Source: Ardenticatenaceae bacterium
GTDB taxonomy: Bacteria > Chloroflexota > Anaerolineae > Promineifilales > Promineifilaceae
Length of the DNA: 64,000 bases
Assembly (NCBI GenBank): GCA_020634235.1
Contig: JACKCB010000002.1
Span: forward strand, 1,550,001-1,614,000
Reading direction: 5' to 3'
Part shown: positions 27,046 to 36,608 of the stretch, piece after piece
Layout of the letters: each line of letters opens with the position of its first letter
Numbering within the stretch: the first letter of the stretch is position 1
Position numbers and translations under genes: made by a program
Notes under the pieces: generated by a model
What the model was told of the DNA's origin: nothing
Seen by the model: only the letters and a program-made list of their open reading frames with translations
The model's database searches: none

Positions 27046-27627
27046 ATGTTTGACAACCTGAGCAATCTACCCCAAGAGCGCCGCTGGCGGCAGCAGTCCC
27101 GGCCGGTGGCTGGCGTGCTGGCACTCATTGGCCGGGTAACGGCCGACGACCCGGCCGGGGGAGCAAAATACCTGCTTATCCGGCGCAGCCAGGAACCTTA
27201 CGCCGGCCATTGGGCACTGGTGGGAGGCAAAATAGAGTTCGGCGAAACGCTGGCCGCCGCCGTGGAGCGCGAAGTGAAAGAGGAGACCGGGCTAGACAGC
27301 CAGTTTGTGGCTGTGCGCGGCGTAGTCAATGAGCGGTTGGCCCCGGCCGGGGGCAACGCTCAGGGTGGGCACTTCATCCTCTTTGTCTGCGAACTGCGGG
27401 CCGGTCCCGGCCGGGCGCGCGAACACGACGAAGGCGAAGTCGCCTGGTTCACCCCGGCCGAAATCGACCAGTTCTACCAACAAAAGCAAATCATCCCCAG
27501 CGACTACGCCATGCTGCGCCACTTCGCCTACAACCACAGCAGCTTCAGCTTCGTGGAAGCCGAAATGACCTTCAGCGCCGTCACCACCCACGACAACCTC
27601 CTCATTCGCTTCGACGAGATCCGCTAG
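27046..27627 (+). CDS. NUDIX hydrolase
   Basis: Pyrophosphohydrolase of 193 residues acting on a nucleoside diphosphate linked to another moiety. The NUDIX box is complete, from GGKIEFGE through REVKEETGL at about residues 63-85. The N-terminal strand VLALIGRV and the later HFILFVCELRAG and DEGEVAWFTPAEI fit the family. The start at 27046 follows GAGGAGGT. The C-terminal 40 residues beyond the fold are not assigned. The substrate is unknown. Confidence 0.9.
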   Translation: MFDNLSNLPQERRWRQQSRPVAGVLALIGRVTADDPAGGAKYLLIRRSQEPYAGHWALVGGKIEFGETLAAAVEREVKEETGLDSQFVAVRGVVNERLAPAGGNAQGGHFILFVCELRAGPGRAREHDEGEVAWFTPAEIDQFYQQKQIIPSDYAMLRHFAYNHSSFSFVEAEMTFSAVTTHDNLLIRFDEIR

Positions 27628-27771
27628 CCGCCGGCGGCTGCTGGTCACTCATCCTCCACTAACCTCCAACCCCTGCGCCCGCTGCTTCACCCGCCCCGCC
27701 CACCCGTCCGCAAACAGACCTGCCCGCCCCCTTTTTTGACAATTTCCACCCAACACCTGAAAATTGCCCCC

Positions 27772-29619
27772 ATGCCGCTGTTACCTGGTGAACTGCTCAA
27801 CAAACGGTACCGCATCATCAGCCTGCTTGGCCGGGGCAGCTACGGCGTGGTCTACCGCGCCTGGGATGTGCGCGACAAGACAGACGTCGCCGTGAAAGAG
27901 TATCTGGACCCGGCCGTGGAAACACAGAAGCTCTTCCGCGCCGAAGCGCGCCGCCTGGCCGCCCTCAACCATCCCCAACTACCCAAAGTACGCGACCATT
28001 TCGCCCTGGATGACGTGGGCCAATATCTCATCAGCGACTACGTAGATGGTGTGGACCTGCAAAGCTTGCTAGACCAGTACGGACCGCTGCCCTCCGATCT
28101 AATCATCGGCTGGCTGCAAGCGGTGTGCGTGCCGCTGGGCTACCTGCACCAGAAGGGGCAGGTACACATGAACGTCAAACCGGCCAACATCCGCGTCACC
28201 CCGGCCGGGACCATCTTCCTCGTAGATACCGGCCTGCCAGGGCTGGGCATCGTCCCGGCCGGGGCCGGCTACGGCGCACCCGAACAACAATCCCAAGCCG
28301 CCGCCACCCCCGCCAGCGACATCTACAGCCTGGGCGCCACCCTGTATACCCTGCTCACCGGCCAACACCCGGCCGGGGCACTCCAGCGCGAAAGCGGCCT
28401 GAAAGAGCTTGTACCCGCCCGCGAACTCAACCCCGACGTCGAACCCTACCTCTCCATCGTCGCCAGCCGCGCCATGTCCCTGCGCCCCGACACCCGCTTC
28501 GACACGGTCGCCGACTTCGCCAAAGCATTAGAACGCCCGGCCGGGTGGCAGGCCTACAGCGATGAGGATTTGCGCCGCTCCGACCCCCTACTCACCCCCA
28601 GCGCCCCGCCGCCCCGCCGCCCCACCCCCACGCGCCGGCAGATCGAGCAGCGCGCCATCATCGGCCTGCTCATCATCCTGCTCCTGGTCGTCATCAGCGG
28701 CGTCGCCATCGCCCAAATCGACTTCACCCGCTTAGGCGTGACCGAAGCCGAAGCCACCGCCACCACCCAATCACAGGTCATCGCCGCCCTGACGGCCATC
28801 GCCCCCACCCTCACCCCCACCCCCGACCCCACCAGCCTGCCCACCCCCACACCGGAACCACTCATCACCGAGACAGGCGCGCGCATGCTCTTCATGCCCG
28901 GCGGCACCTTCCGCATGGGCGACGACGAAGGCGAAGCCGACGAGAAACCCTCGCGCCTGGTGCGCCTGGAACCCTACTACATTGACGAAACGGAAGTGAC
29001 CAACGCCCAGTACCAGTTGTGCGTGGCCGCCGGCGCCTGCCCCCGGCCGGATAGCCCCAACGCCACCTTCCACCCCGCCTACTACGACTCGCCCAACTAC
29101 GCCGACTATCCCGTCATCTTCGTGAGCTGGTACAGCGCCCAGGCGTTCTGCGAGTGGCGCGATGCCCGCCTGCCCTCCGAAGCGGAATGGGAGAAGGCCG
29201 CCGGCTACGACCCGGTACAGGGCGTGAAATACCGCTTCCCCTGGGGCGACGAGTTTGATGGCACGCGCCTTAACTACTGCGACGCCAGTTGCAACCAGGC
29301 CCAGCGGGACGCCGGGGTAAATGATGAGCACCGCGATACGGCCCCGGTTGGCAGCTTCCCGGCCGGGCGCTCCCCCATCGGCGCCTACGACATGCTGGGC
29401 AACGTCATGGAATGGGTTAGCGACTGGTACGACCGGCGCTACTACCAGGACGGCCCCGACTTCAGCCCGCTTGGCCCACCCACCGGCGAGTACAAAGTCA
29501 TGCGCGGCGGCTCCTGGCTCTCCGGCATCGACGATTTGGGCGTCGCCGTGCGCACCTTCTACGACCCGCGCGTCACCCGCGCCAACATCGGCTTCCGCTG
29601 CGCCATGGCCGTCCCCTAA
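27772..29619 (+). CDS. Kinase-like protein fused to a SUMF1/formylglycine-type domain, kinase site degenerate
   Basis: A protein of 615 residues in three parts. The N-terminal Ser/Thr-kinase fold (about 10-270) has the glycine loop GRGSYGVVY and K42 in VAVKEY. The catalytic loop reads HMNVKPAN instead of HRDxKPxN, so the catalytic Asp is Asn134, and the DFG motif is VDTG (Asp152 kept). This points to a pseudokinase or a very weak kinase. A transmembrane helix near 305-325 and a TP-rich stalk lead to an external SUMF1/FGE-sulfatase domain from about residue 375. That domain has PGGTFRMGDDEGEADEKP, EVTNAQY, LPSEAEWEKAA, NVMEWVSDWY, MRGGSW and IGFRCAM. The start at 27772 gives the normal kinase N-terminus. 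The organisation suggests an extracellular sensor or ligand-binding domain tied to a cytoplasmic signalling fold. Confidence 0.85.
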   Translation: MPLLPGELLNKRYRIISLLGRGSYGVVYRAWDVRDKTDVAVKEYLDPAVETQKLFRAEARRLAALNHPQLPKVRDHFALDDVGQYLISDYVDGVDLQSLLDQYGPLPSDLIIGWLQAVCVPLGYLHQKGQVHMNVKPANIRVTPAGTIFLVDTGLPGLGIVPAGAGYGAPEQQSQAAATPASDIYSLGATLYTLLTGQHPAGALQRESGLKELVPARELNPDVEPYLSIVASRAMSLRPDTRFDTVADFAKALERPAGWQAYSDEDLRRSDPLLTPSAPPPRRPTPTRRQIEQRAIIGLLIILLLVVISGVAIAQIDFTRLGVTEAEATATTQSQVIAALTAIAPTLTPTPDPTSLPTPTPEPLITETGARMLFMPGGTFRMGDDEGEADEKPSRLVRLEPYYIDETEVTNAQYQLCVAAGACPRPDSPNATFHPAYYDSPNYADYPVIFVSWYSAQAFCEWRDARLPSEAEWEKAAGYDPVQGVKYRFPWGDEFDGTRLNYCDASCNQAQRDAGVNDEHRDTAPVGSFPAGRSPIGAYDMLGNVMEWVSDWYDRRYYQDGPDFSPLGPPTGEYKVMRGGSWLSGIDDLGVAVRTFYDPRVTRANIGFRCAMAVP

Positions 29620-29637
29620 ACGGCCCCCACCACGCCC

Positions 29638-30438
29638 ATGCCCCACCTGCGCGCCATCCACCTGCCCCAACCCGCCCCGGCCGGGACCTACCCCTTCAAC
29701 ATCCCCGCCCTACAAGCGCTGGACAATCTAACCCTGACTACCCCCGTCACCTTCTTCGTGGGCGAAAACGGCTCCGGCAAATCCACCCTGCTAGAAGCCA
29801 TCGGCATCGCCGCCGGCCTGCCCACCGCCGGCAGCGAAGGCACAGCCCACGACCCCACCCTGGCTGCCGTGCGCCCCCTGGCCGACCGGCTCAAGCTGGT
29901 CTGGAACAGGCGCACCCGGCGCGGCTTCTTCCTGCGCGCCGAAGATTTCTTTGGTTATGTCAAGCAACTGGCTCACATGCGGGCCGAACTAGAGCGCGAT
30001 CTGGCCGCGACCAAAGAAGCCTACAAAGATCGCTCCGAACTGGCCCAGGGGCTAGCCCGTATGCCCCTGGCCCGCGAACTGCACGCCCTGCAAAACCAAT
30101 ACGACCGGGACCTGAACACCTTCTCCCACGGCGAAAGCTTCCTGGAGTTCTTCCAGGCGCGCGTCGTCCCCAACGGCCTCTACATTCTGGACGAACCGGA
30201 AGTGCCCCTTTCCCCCATGCGCCAGTTGGCCCTGCTCGCGCTGATGAAGCAGATCGTGGCCGAAAACGGCCAGTTCCTCATCGCCACCCACTCGCCCATC
30301 CTGATGGCCTTCCCCAACGCCACCATCCTCAGCTTCGATGAGCAGCCCCCCCGGCCGGTGGCCTACAACGATCTGGAACACGTCACCCTCACCCGCCTCT
30401 TCCTCAACAACCCCGAACAGTTCCTGCGCCACCTGTGA
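29638..30438 (+). CDS. AAA/SMC-like ATPase
   Basis: Cytoplasmic ATPase of 266 residues. Walker A is FVGENGSGKSTLLE, a signature-like FSHGESFLEFF follows, Walker B is LYILDEPEVPLSP and a switch histidine lies in LIATHSPILMA. This is the compact RecF/AAA_21-type ATPase found in many bacteria, with no partner nuclease next to it. It starts 18 nt after the kinase-SUMF1 stop and is probably co-transcribed. Its biological role is unknown. Confidence 0.82.
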   Translation: MPHLRAIHLPQPAPAGTYPFNIPALQALDNLTLTTPVTFFVGENGSGKSTLLEAIGIAAGLPTAGSEGTAHDPTLAAVRPLADRLKLVWNRRTRRGFFLRAEDFFGYVKQLAHMRAELERDLAATKEAYKDRSELAQGLARMPLARELHALQNQYDRDLNTFSHGESFLEFFQARVVPNGLYILDEPEVPLSPMRQLALLALMKQIVAENGQFLIATHSPILMAFPNATILSFDEQPPRPVAYNDLEHVTLTRLFLNNPEQFLRHL

Positions 30439-30472
30439 TTCGTGCGGCGGCCCCTTCACACACTCGCCCCCC

Positions 30473-31810
30473 TCACTGCCGCGGGATCGCCTGCACCGCC
30501 AGGAACACCGGCCGGGGCGCGCCATCCAGCCCCAACAAACTGTAACCCGCTTCGCTGAACCCCGGCCCCAAAAGCGGGGCAAAATTCAGATTCCAGAGGA
30601 ACAGCGGACCAATGCCCGGCACCTGTTGGGCCAGTTCAATCGCCCGCAGCGTATAAGCCGCCTGCTGCTCTTCACTGACATAGGCCATGAACTCCGCCCC
30701 GGCCGGGGGCACACCCCCCAACCCCGCAAAACTACCCCAGCCAAACTCCGTGGCCCACAGCGGCAGCGCCGCGTAACCGGCCGCATCCAACAGCGCCCGG
30801 TAATCAGCCAGCGTATCGGCAAAAAAGAAGCTGGGGTGATTGTTATGCGTCGGCCCGGCCGGGTCCGGGTTGGCCGCGGTAGCATCTGGCGGATTGGCCC
30901 AGCCATAAGGATGCACACCCACGCCATCCACCACCTCCCCCACCCCCGCGGCCAGCATCCCCTGCAAAAACAGCCGGTCATCAATAGCCATCACGCCATC
31001 GTTGATGCCCGTCGTCGCCGGCGCGCCGCTAATCACCAGCGCCCCCGGGTCGGCGGCGCGCACCCCGGCCGCGCCCGCCCGCAGCAGCGCCACAAAGTCG
31101 GCCGCGCTCAGCGGGCTGCCCATCCACTCCCGCTGCAAATTCGGCTCATTCCACAGCTCATAAGCCGCCAGGTTGCCCCGGTAGCGGGCGGCCAACGTCT
31201 GCATAAACGCCGCAAAGGCTGCGCTGTCCACCGGCGGCCCATCCATCTCCGTTGTGGCCCGGCTCCAATCGGGCGCTTTGGCCACGCTCAACAGCACCTG
31301 GATATCATGCGACGTAGCCCGGGAGACAAGCTGATCCAGCTCGCGGAAAAGGGCGTCATCCACCCGGCCGGGTTCCGGCTCAAACAACTTCCACGACACC
31401 TGCACCTTCACCCAGCCCACCCCCAACGCCTGTAATTGTCCCACAATCTGGTCCAGGTCCTCGCGGTGCAGATGGATTTGCACCCCCAGCGCCGCCCGTG
31501 GCAGCGGTGGCCCGCCATAAACAGGCAGCACAATGGCCGCCGCTGGCTGTTCCTCCGTCACCACCGGCCGTTCATCGGCGGCCGGTGGCTGTTCATCGGT
31601 AGCCGGCTCTGAACTATTGAGCAGGGGGAGGAAGCTCTTCTGGGTAGCGGCCGGTTCGCCGGCCCCGGCCGGGGGCGGCAAGGTCTCCACCGGCGGCCGC
31701 GCCGTAGGCGGCGGCGGAAAGGTCACGGTCGGCTGGGGCGTAGGGGGACCAACCTGGCACGCCGCCAGCAGCAGCAAAACCAGGATCAGGCCCAATCGAA
31801 GCGTTCGCAT
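30473..31810 (-). CDS. Lipoprotein with clan-A glycoside hydrolase-like domain
   Basis: Exported lipoprotein of 445 residues with the lipobox LLLLLAAC near residue 19 and a Pro/Thr/Glu-rich spacer to about residue 105. The rest is a TIM-barrel resembling GH5/GH39-type enzymes. It has WVKVQVSWKLFEPEPGR at an early strand, the acid/base region YELWNEPNLQREW (Asn-Glu-Pro), and a late ATEFGWGSF that could hold the nucleophile Glu. Substrate unknown. The start at 31810 is chosen because it gives the lipoprotein signal; an earlier in-frame start at 31846 does not. Confidence 0.75.
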   Translation of the reverse strand: MRTLRLGLILVLLLLAACQVGPPTPQPTVTFPPPPTARPPVETLPPPAGAGEPAATQKSFLPLLNSSEPATDEQPPAADERPVVTEEQPAAAIVLPVYGGPPLPRAALGVQIHLHREDLDQIVGQLQALGVGWVKVQVSWKLFEPEPGRVDDALFRELDQLVSRATSHDIQVLLSVAKAPDWSRATTEMDGPPVDSAAFAAFMQTLAARYRGNLAAYELWNEPNLQREWMGSPLSAADFVALLRAGAAGVRAADPGALVISGAPATTGINDGVMAIDDRLFLQGMLAAGVGEVVDGVGVHPYGWANPPDATAANPDPAGPTHNNHPSFFFADTLADYRALLDAAGYAALPLWATEFGWGSFAGLGGVPPAGAEFMAYVSEEQQAAYTLRAIELAQQVPGIGPLFLWNLNFAPLLGPGFSEAGYSLLGLDGAPRPVFLAVQAIPRQ

Positions 31811-31894
31811 AGGCCGCCATTGTAAACCATCCCCGCCGCCCCCCACCCAACACTCACAAGCCTCTCACCCCCCCCGCACCCCCGCCTTCCCCAA

Positions 31895-31923
31895 TTGCAC
31901 ATCCCCCACCGCCGCGCTAAAAT
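31895..31923 (+). promoter_or_regulatory. Leaderless promoter of the YigZ-family gene
   Basis: TTGCAC at 31895-31900 and TAAAAT at 31918-31923 have a 17-bp spacer. The ATG begins 6 nt after the -10. Confidence 0.6.
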
Positions 31924-31929
31924 AAACCC

Positions 31930-32577
31930 ATGGCACGTTACCCAATTCCGGCCCGGGAGACACGGGTGGAAATCCGTGTCAGCAACTCCCGTTTCATTGC
32001 CACCGCCGCGCCCGTCTTCAGCATAGACGAGGCCCGGCAGTTCATTGCCCGCGTGCGGGCGGAATTTGCCGACGCCAGCCACAACGTGCCTGCCTTTCTG
32101 GTGGGGCACGGCCCCAGCGTCACCGCCCACTGCAGCGACGATGGCGAACCGGGCGGCACCGCCGGCCGGCCAGCCCTGGCCGTGCTGCAAGGCAGCGGCC
32201 TGGGCGACGCCGCCGTCGTCGTCACCCGCTACTTTGGCGGCACCAAGCTGGGCACCGGCGGGCTGGTGCGCGCCTATGGCGACGCCGTGCGCGCCGTGCT
32301 GGCCCAACTCCCCCTGGCCGAGAAAATTCCCACCCATACCGTCATGGTCGCCGTGCCCTACAGCTTCTTCGAGCGCCTGCGCCTGCTCATCGAAGCCCAC
32401 CACGGCGAGATTTTGGACGAAACCTTCGCCGCCGACATCACCGTTACTGCCCGCTTTCAGGCCAGCCACTTCCCCCCCTTCCAGGCCGCGCTGGCTGAAC
32501 TGAGCAACGGCACCCTTTCAGCCGAAATTGTGGAGACGAACGAGGAAACCATCATGCCGCTGGGCGCGATGGTCTAA
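31930..32577 (+). CDS. YigZ/IMPACT family protein
   Basis: Cytoplasmic protein of 215 residues. The conserved UPF0029 N-terminal domain has SRFIATAAPVFSIDEARQFI, SDDGEPGGTAGRPAL and VVVTRYFGGTKLGTGGLVRAYGDA. A ferredoxin-like C-terminal DUF1949 domain follows (VPYSFFERLRLLI). IMPACT homologues bind ribosomes or Gcn1 in eukaryotes; the bacterial role is unclear. No Shine-Dalgarno sequence is present, consistent with its leaderless promoter. Confidence 0.92.
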   Translation: MARYPIPARETRVEIRVSNSRFIATAAPVFSIDEARQFIARVRAEFADASHNVPAFLVGHGPSVTAHCSDDGEPGGTAGRPALAVLQGSGLGDAAVVVTRYFGGTKLGTGGLVRAYGDAVRAVLAQLPLAEKIPTHTVMVAVPYSFFERLRLLIEAHHGEILDETFAADITVTARFQASHFPPFQAALAELSNGTLSAEIVETNEETIMPLGAMV

Positions 32578-32599
32578 GCATGCCGATGAGGAGGTAAAA

Positions 32600-32848
32600 A
32601 TGCCCCGCTACGACTTCCGGTGTCAGGATTGTGAGACCATATTCGAGGAGAAACGCTCCGTTTTTCAGGCTAGCGCGCCGGCTGTCTGCCCATCTTGCCA
32701 CAGCCTGGCCACGCAGAAGCTGCTAACCAAAGCCTATATCGCGGCCGGCCCCCGGCCGGGGAACGATACCATTCCTGTGCCCCTGGCCGAACGCCACGGT
32801 GGCGGGGGTTGTGGCTGCGGGGCCTGCGCCTGTGGCGCGCAGGGGTAA
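32600..32848 (+). CDS. FmdB-family zinc ribbon protein
   Basis: A protein of 82 residues. The N-terminus MPRYDFRCQDCETIFEEKR and the later CPSCHSLATQKLL form the two CxxC knuckles of the FmdB 'putative regulatory protein' zinc ribbon. The C-terminus GGGCGCGACACGAQG is Cys/Gly-rich, as in many members. The start at 32600 has GAGGAGGT upstream. It lies 22 nt after the YigZ gene. Function unknown. Confidence 0.88.
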   Translation: MPRYDFRCQDCETIFEEKRSVFQASAPAVCPSCHSLATQKLLTKAYIAAGPRPGNDTIPVPLAERHGGGGCGCGACACGAQG

Positions 32849-32870
32849 CTAAAACGAGTTACAGCCTCAA

Positions 32871-33659
32871 TTACAGGGTTAACAGCACGCCAAACCGGCC
32901 GGTGCGCCCCTTTTCCGCCCGGTGCGAGAAGAAAAGGTCGGTACGGCAGGCAGTGCACAAGCCAGACAGCTCAATGTGCCGCACGCCGGCCCGCTGCAAA
33001 CTGCGCCGGTTAGCCTCCGGCAGGTCAAAATGGGGGCGCGGGCCATTATTGGGGATGAGCAGATCCCCCGGCCGGGTAACCCCAAACGCCTCCCGCACCG
33101 CGCCAACCACCGGTTCCCCCACCTCATAACAGCAAGCGCCAATACACGGCCCCACCCCAGCCCACAACCCGGCCGGGTCACTGCCAAATGCCGCCTGCAT
33201 CGCCCGCACCAGCGCTCCCGGCAAATCCCGCACCGCCCCCTGCCAGCCCGCATGACCCAACCCAATCGCCCGCTGCTGCGGGTCATACAGCAAAATCGGC
33301 GCACAATCGGCAAAGTTCATCGTCAGGCCGCAGCCCGGCTCATCAGTGATCAGGCCATCGGCCCGGCCGGGAATCGTCCCATGATCCGCCACCCGCACCC
33401 GCACCACCTCCGCCCCATGCACCAGGTGCGCCCCCACCACCTCCGCCGCCGTCCGCCCCAACACCCCATACGCCCGCGCCCGGTTGGCCAACACGTTGGC
33501 CGGCTCATCCGCCACCGAAACACTCAGATTCAGCGAGGCAAACGGACCGCTGCTAACACCCCCCTGCCGCGTCAATACCGCATGCCCCCCGTCCCCGGCC
33601 GGGCAGCTCTCAAAACGGAAATACGCCAAACCCTCACGCTCAAATTGCTGCATAACCAT
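32871..33659 (-). CDS. pgeF: Peptidoglycan editing factor PgeF (multicopper-oxidase-like fold)
   Basis: Cytoplasmic enzyme of 262 residues of the YfiH/PgeF (DUF152) family, which removes wrongly incorporated amino acids from peptidoglycan precursors and is also described as a purine-nucleoside-cleaving enzyme. The motifs are TRQGGVS, VHGAEVV, TMNFADCAPILLYDP (Cys), GLGHAGWQGAV and a late RNNGPRPHFDLPEANRRSL-like segment. It is convergent with the FmdB-type gene. Confidence 0.9.
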   Translation of the reverse strand: MVMQQFEREGLAYFRFESCPAGDGGHAVLTRQGGVSSGPFASLNLSVSVADEPANVLANRARAYGVLGRTAAEVVGAHLVHGAEVVRVRVADHGTIPGRADGLITDEPGCGLTMNFADCAPILLYDPQQRAIGLGHAGWQGAVRDLPGALVRAMQAAFGSDPAGLWAGVGPCIGACCYEVGEPVVGAVREAFGVTRPGDLLIPNNGPRPHFDLPEANRRSLQRAGVRHIELSGLCTACRTDLFFSHRAEKGRTGRFGVLLTL

Positions 33660-33792
33660 TCACCCAATCCAACAAAGCCAGCCCTGCGGCAGCCGCCAGC
33701 CATCACCCGCCAGCCCAAAGCCAGACACCCCGATTGTACCGCAAATCGCCGCGCCGCATGAATACCGCTTCGTGTCTGCTTGCGGTTCATGT

Positions 33793-33798
33793 TATAAT
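33793..33798 (+). promoter_or_regulatory. -10 element of ftsK
   Basis: A perfect TATAAT lies 21 nt before the ftsK ATG. The -35 (TTCGTG at 33769-33774) is poor. A short leader of about 15 nt is implied. Confidence 0.4.
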
Positions 33799-33819
33799 GG
33801 CCTCAGGAACATTTGAGCT

Positions 33820-36390
33820 ATGACCAAGAAGAAAAGTTCAACCGCCAATCGCAAGAACACCCGCGGCGGAACCCGCAGCAGCACCCGCAGCGGCGGCTCC
33901 CGCAGCAGCTCCTCCAAGAGCAGCTCATCGCGCTCCAAGAACACCCCCAACAACAATGGCGGGTCGCGTTGGAACATCGATTGGCCCGGCAAGATCATCA
34001 TTGGCGGTATGCTGCTCATGGGCCTTTCCTTCGTGCTCATCCTCAGCCTGGCCTCGCCCAACCAGGGGCAGCTAACCACCGCCATCGCCAACGCCATGCG
34101 CTACCTGTTTGGTTGGGGCAGCGCCGTCATCCCCCTGGCGCTGATTGGCGTGGGCTTCTATCTGGTCCTGTGGGGCATGGAACAGGCCCCGCAGTTGCCC
34201 CGCTACCGCCTGATGGGGTTAGCCGGGCTGTTCCTGGTCTTCGAGGCCTTTGCTACCCTGGTCATGCTGGCCATGGACAACGGCTTCAGCGATGCGCGGC
34301 AGGTGGCCACCGCCGGCCTCGGCGGCGGTTACCTGGGAGCGCTGCTGGTCTGGCCGCTGCTAACCTTCCTGGGGCAGGTGGGGGCGGTGTTGGTGCTGAT
34401 GCTGGTAGGCCTGGTCGCCGCCGTGCTGCTGTTTGGGGTAACGGCCACAGAGCTGATGCAGTTTGGCCGCCGCCTCGTCACCCGGCCGGGACCCACCACC
34501 CCCGCCGAAATCCCCCCGGCCGCCGAACGCGACATCCCCATCAACCCCGGCCGGGAACGGCACGTCGCCCCGCCGCGCCCCACCCCCGACGCCACCGCCG
34601 CGCCAGCCGCCACCCCGCCGCGCCCCACATCGCGGCGCAAGAAGGAACCGGCCAGCCCGCCCGCGCCACCCGAACCCATCTTCCTGGCCCCCGACCCCGG
34701 CCGGGGTGGTCCCGAACCCCACTGGAAACTGCCCGTCATGACCGATCTGCTAGAAGCCGGCGGTGACCAGGAAGTCAACAACGCCATCATCCGCGAACAA
34801 GTCGAAATCATCGAGCACACCCTGGAAAGCTTCGGCGCGCCCGCCGTCGTCGTCGAGATCAACCAGGGACCAACCGTTACCCAATTCGGCGTGGAGCCCC
34901 AATTCCTCGTCCAACGCAGCGGCAAACGCACCAAAGTGAAAGTCGGCAAAATCGCCAGCCTGGCCGACGACCTGGCCCTGGCCCTGGCCGCCCAATCGGT
35001 GCGCGTCCAGGCCCCCGTCCCCGGCAAAGGCTACGTCGGGCTAGAAGTGCCCAACCCCGACAAAGCCGTCGTCTCCCTACGCGACGTGATCGAATCGCCC
35101 GAATTTCGCCGCATCAAATCCCCGCTCTCCCTGGGACTGGGCCAAAACGTTGCCGGCCAGCCCATTGCCACTGACCTGACCAAAATGCCCCACTTGCTCA
35201 TCGCCGGCACCACCGGTTCCGGCAAATCGGTCTGCGTCAACAGCATCATCGCCGGTCTACTGCTGCACAACACCCCCGACGACCTGCGCCTGGTCATGGT
35301 CGACCCCAAGCGGGTAGAGCTGACCAACTACAACGGCATCCCCCACCTGGTCGCCCCGGTCGTGGTAGACATGGAGCGGGTCATCGGTACGCTGCAATGG
35401 GCCTTGCGCGAGATGGACCGCCGCTACAAGCAGTTGGCCGAAACCGGCGTGCGCAATATCGTCGAGTTTAACAAGAAGATGCCCGGCCGGGGCGAGAAAA
35501 AAATGCCCTACATCGTCATCTTCATCGACGAGCTGGCCGACCTGATGATGATGTCCCCCGAAGACACCGAACGGGGTATCACCCGCCTGGCCCAGATGGC
35601 CCGGGCCACCGGCATCCACATGGTCATCGCCACCCAGCGCCCCTCCGTCGACGTCGTCACCGGGCTGATCAAGGCCAACTTCCCCGCCCGCATCGCCTTT
35701 GCCGTGGCCTCCAGCACCGACAGCCGCGTCATCCTGGACACCACCGGCGCCGAGCGACTGTTGGGCCAGGGGGACATGCTCTTCCAAAGCCCGGATGCGG
35801 GCGCGCCGGTGCGCCTGCAGGGCTGCTATCTTAGCGACCGGGAGCTAACCGCCATTATTGAGTATTGGCGCACCGCGCGCCGCTTCAACCTGGTGTCGGC
35901 CGAGCATGTAGCGCCGGCGGCCCAGCCGCCAGCCCCGCCAACCGCCCCGGCCGCCACGGTGCCCCCACCCACCAACCGCCTGGCCCCGGCCGGGGCGCGC
36001 CCCACCCCCGTCCCCATCCCCCCTACCCCCACCGCAGAAGCCGACCCGCCACCCGATACCCCACCGGCCCGGCCGGAGCGCGTGCCCACCACCGCCAGCA
36101 CCCTGCCCCCCGCCACCCAACAACCACTCTGGGAAGACCTCATCGAAGAAGTGAAGGACAGCGACCAGGAAGACGACCTGCTGCCCGAAGCCATCGCCCT
36201 CGTCCGCCAGCTAAACAAAGCCTCCACCTCGCTGCTGCAGCGCCGCTTCCGCATCGGCTATACCCGCGCCGCCCGGCTGATGGACATCATGGAAGAACAA
36301 GGTATTATTGGCCCGCCTACCGGCACCAGCAAAGCCCGTGAAGTGCTGCCTCCATCCCCGGCCGGGGACGGCAGCGCCGGTATCATCTAG
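33820..36390 (+). CDS. ftsK: DNA translocase FtsK/SpoIIIE
   Basis: Septum-located DNA pump of 856 residues for chromosome segregation. A basic, Ser-rich N-terminus is followed by four membrane helices at about residues 60-210 and a Pro-rich linker. The alpha/beta motor has Walker A GTTGSGKSVCVNS, Walker B YIVIFIDELADLMM and ATQRPSVDVVTGLIKANFPARIAF. A Pro-rich insert precedes the C-terminal gamma winged helix (LVRQLNKASTSLLQRRFRIGYTRAARLMD style), which reads KOPS-like sites. All parts are intact. Confidence 0.96.
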   Translation: MTKKKSSTANRKNTRGGTRSSTRSGGSRSSSSKSSSSRSKNTPNNNGGSRWNIDWPGKIIIGGMLLMGLSFVLILSLASPNQGQLTTAIANAMRYLFGWGSAVIPLALIGVGFYLVLWGMEQAPQLPRYRLMGLAGLFLVFEAFATLVMLAMDNGFSDARQVATAGLGGGYLGALLVWPLLTFLGQVGAVLVLMLVGLVAAVLLFGVTATELMQFGRRLVTRPGPTTPAEIPPAAERDIPINPGRERHVAPPRPTPDATAAPAATPPRPTSRRKKEPASPPAPPEPIFLAPDPGRGGPEPHWKLPVMTDLLEAGGDQEVNNAIIREQVEIIEHTLESFGAPAVVVEINQGPTVTQFGVEPQFLVQRSGKRTKVKVGKIASLADDLALALAAQSVRVQAPVPGKGYVGLEVPNPDKAVVSLRDVIESPEFRRIKSPLSLGLGQNVAGQPIATDLTKMPHLLIAGTTGSGKSVCVNSIIAGLLLHNTPDDLRLVMVDPKRVELTNYNGIPHLVAPVVVDMERVIGTLQWALREMDRRYKQLAETGVRNIVEFNKKMPGRGEKKMPYIVIFIDELADLMMMSPEDTERGITRLAQMARATGIHMVIATQRPSVDVVTGLIKANFPARIAFAVASSTDSRVILDTTGAERLLGQGDMLFQSPDAGAPVRLQGCYLSDRELTAIIEYWRTARRFNLVSAEHVAPAAQPPAPPTAPAATVPPPTNRLAPAGARPTPVPIPPTPTAEADPPPDTPPARPERVPTTASTLPPATQQPLWEDLIEEVKDSDQEDDLLPEAIALVRQLNKASTSLLQRRFRIGYTRAARLMDIMEEQGIIGPPTGTSKAREVLPPSPAGDGSAGII

Positions 36391-36429
36391 TTGAGTGGCG
36401 CAAGCACCAGCAGCGGAACATGAACCTGT

Positions 36430-36530
36430 GAAGGCAACTCCTGCCTTCCTTCAATGAGTCTCCCGAAGAAAGCTAACACGAAGACACAAAATTCTCTCTG
36501 GTAAACCCTTCGTATCTTCGTGCCTTTGTG
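36430..36530. repeat. Stem-loops in the spacer after ftsK
   Basis: GAAGGCA at 36430-36436 pairs with TGCCTTC at 36442-36448 (5-nt loop). Further on, CACGAAG at 36477-36483 can pair with CTTCGTG at 36516-36522, while CACAAA at 36485-36490 can pair with TTTGTG at 36525-36530. The two pairings are interlocked, so they exclude one another or form a pseudoknot. GCTTTTT follows at 36531-36537, so part of this may terminate ftsK. The 218-bp spacer holds no gene. Confidence 0.45.
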
Positions 36531-36608
36531 GCTTTTTCAGTAAAGTCCTTAATGCTCAACCACGATTCAATGTGGTATTACCTTGCCATCCCTTGAGGCA
36601 AAAGACTG

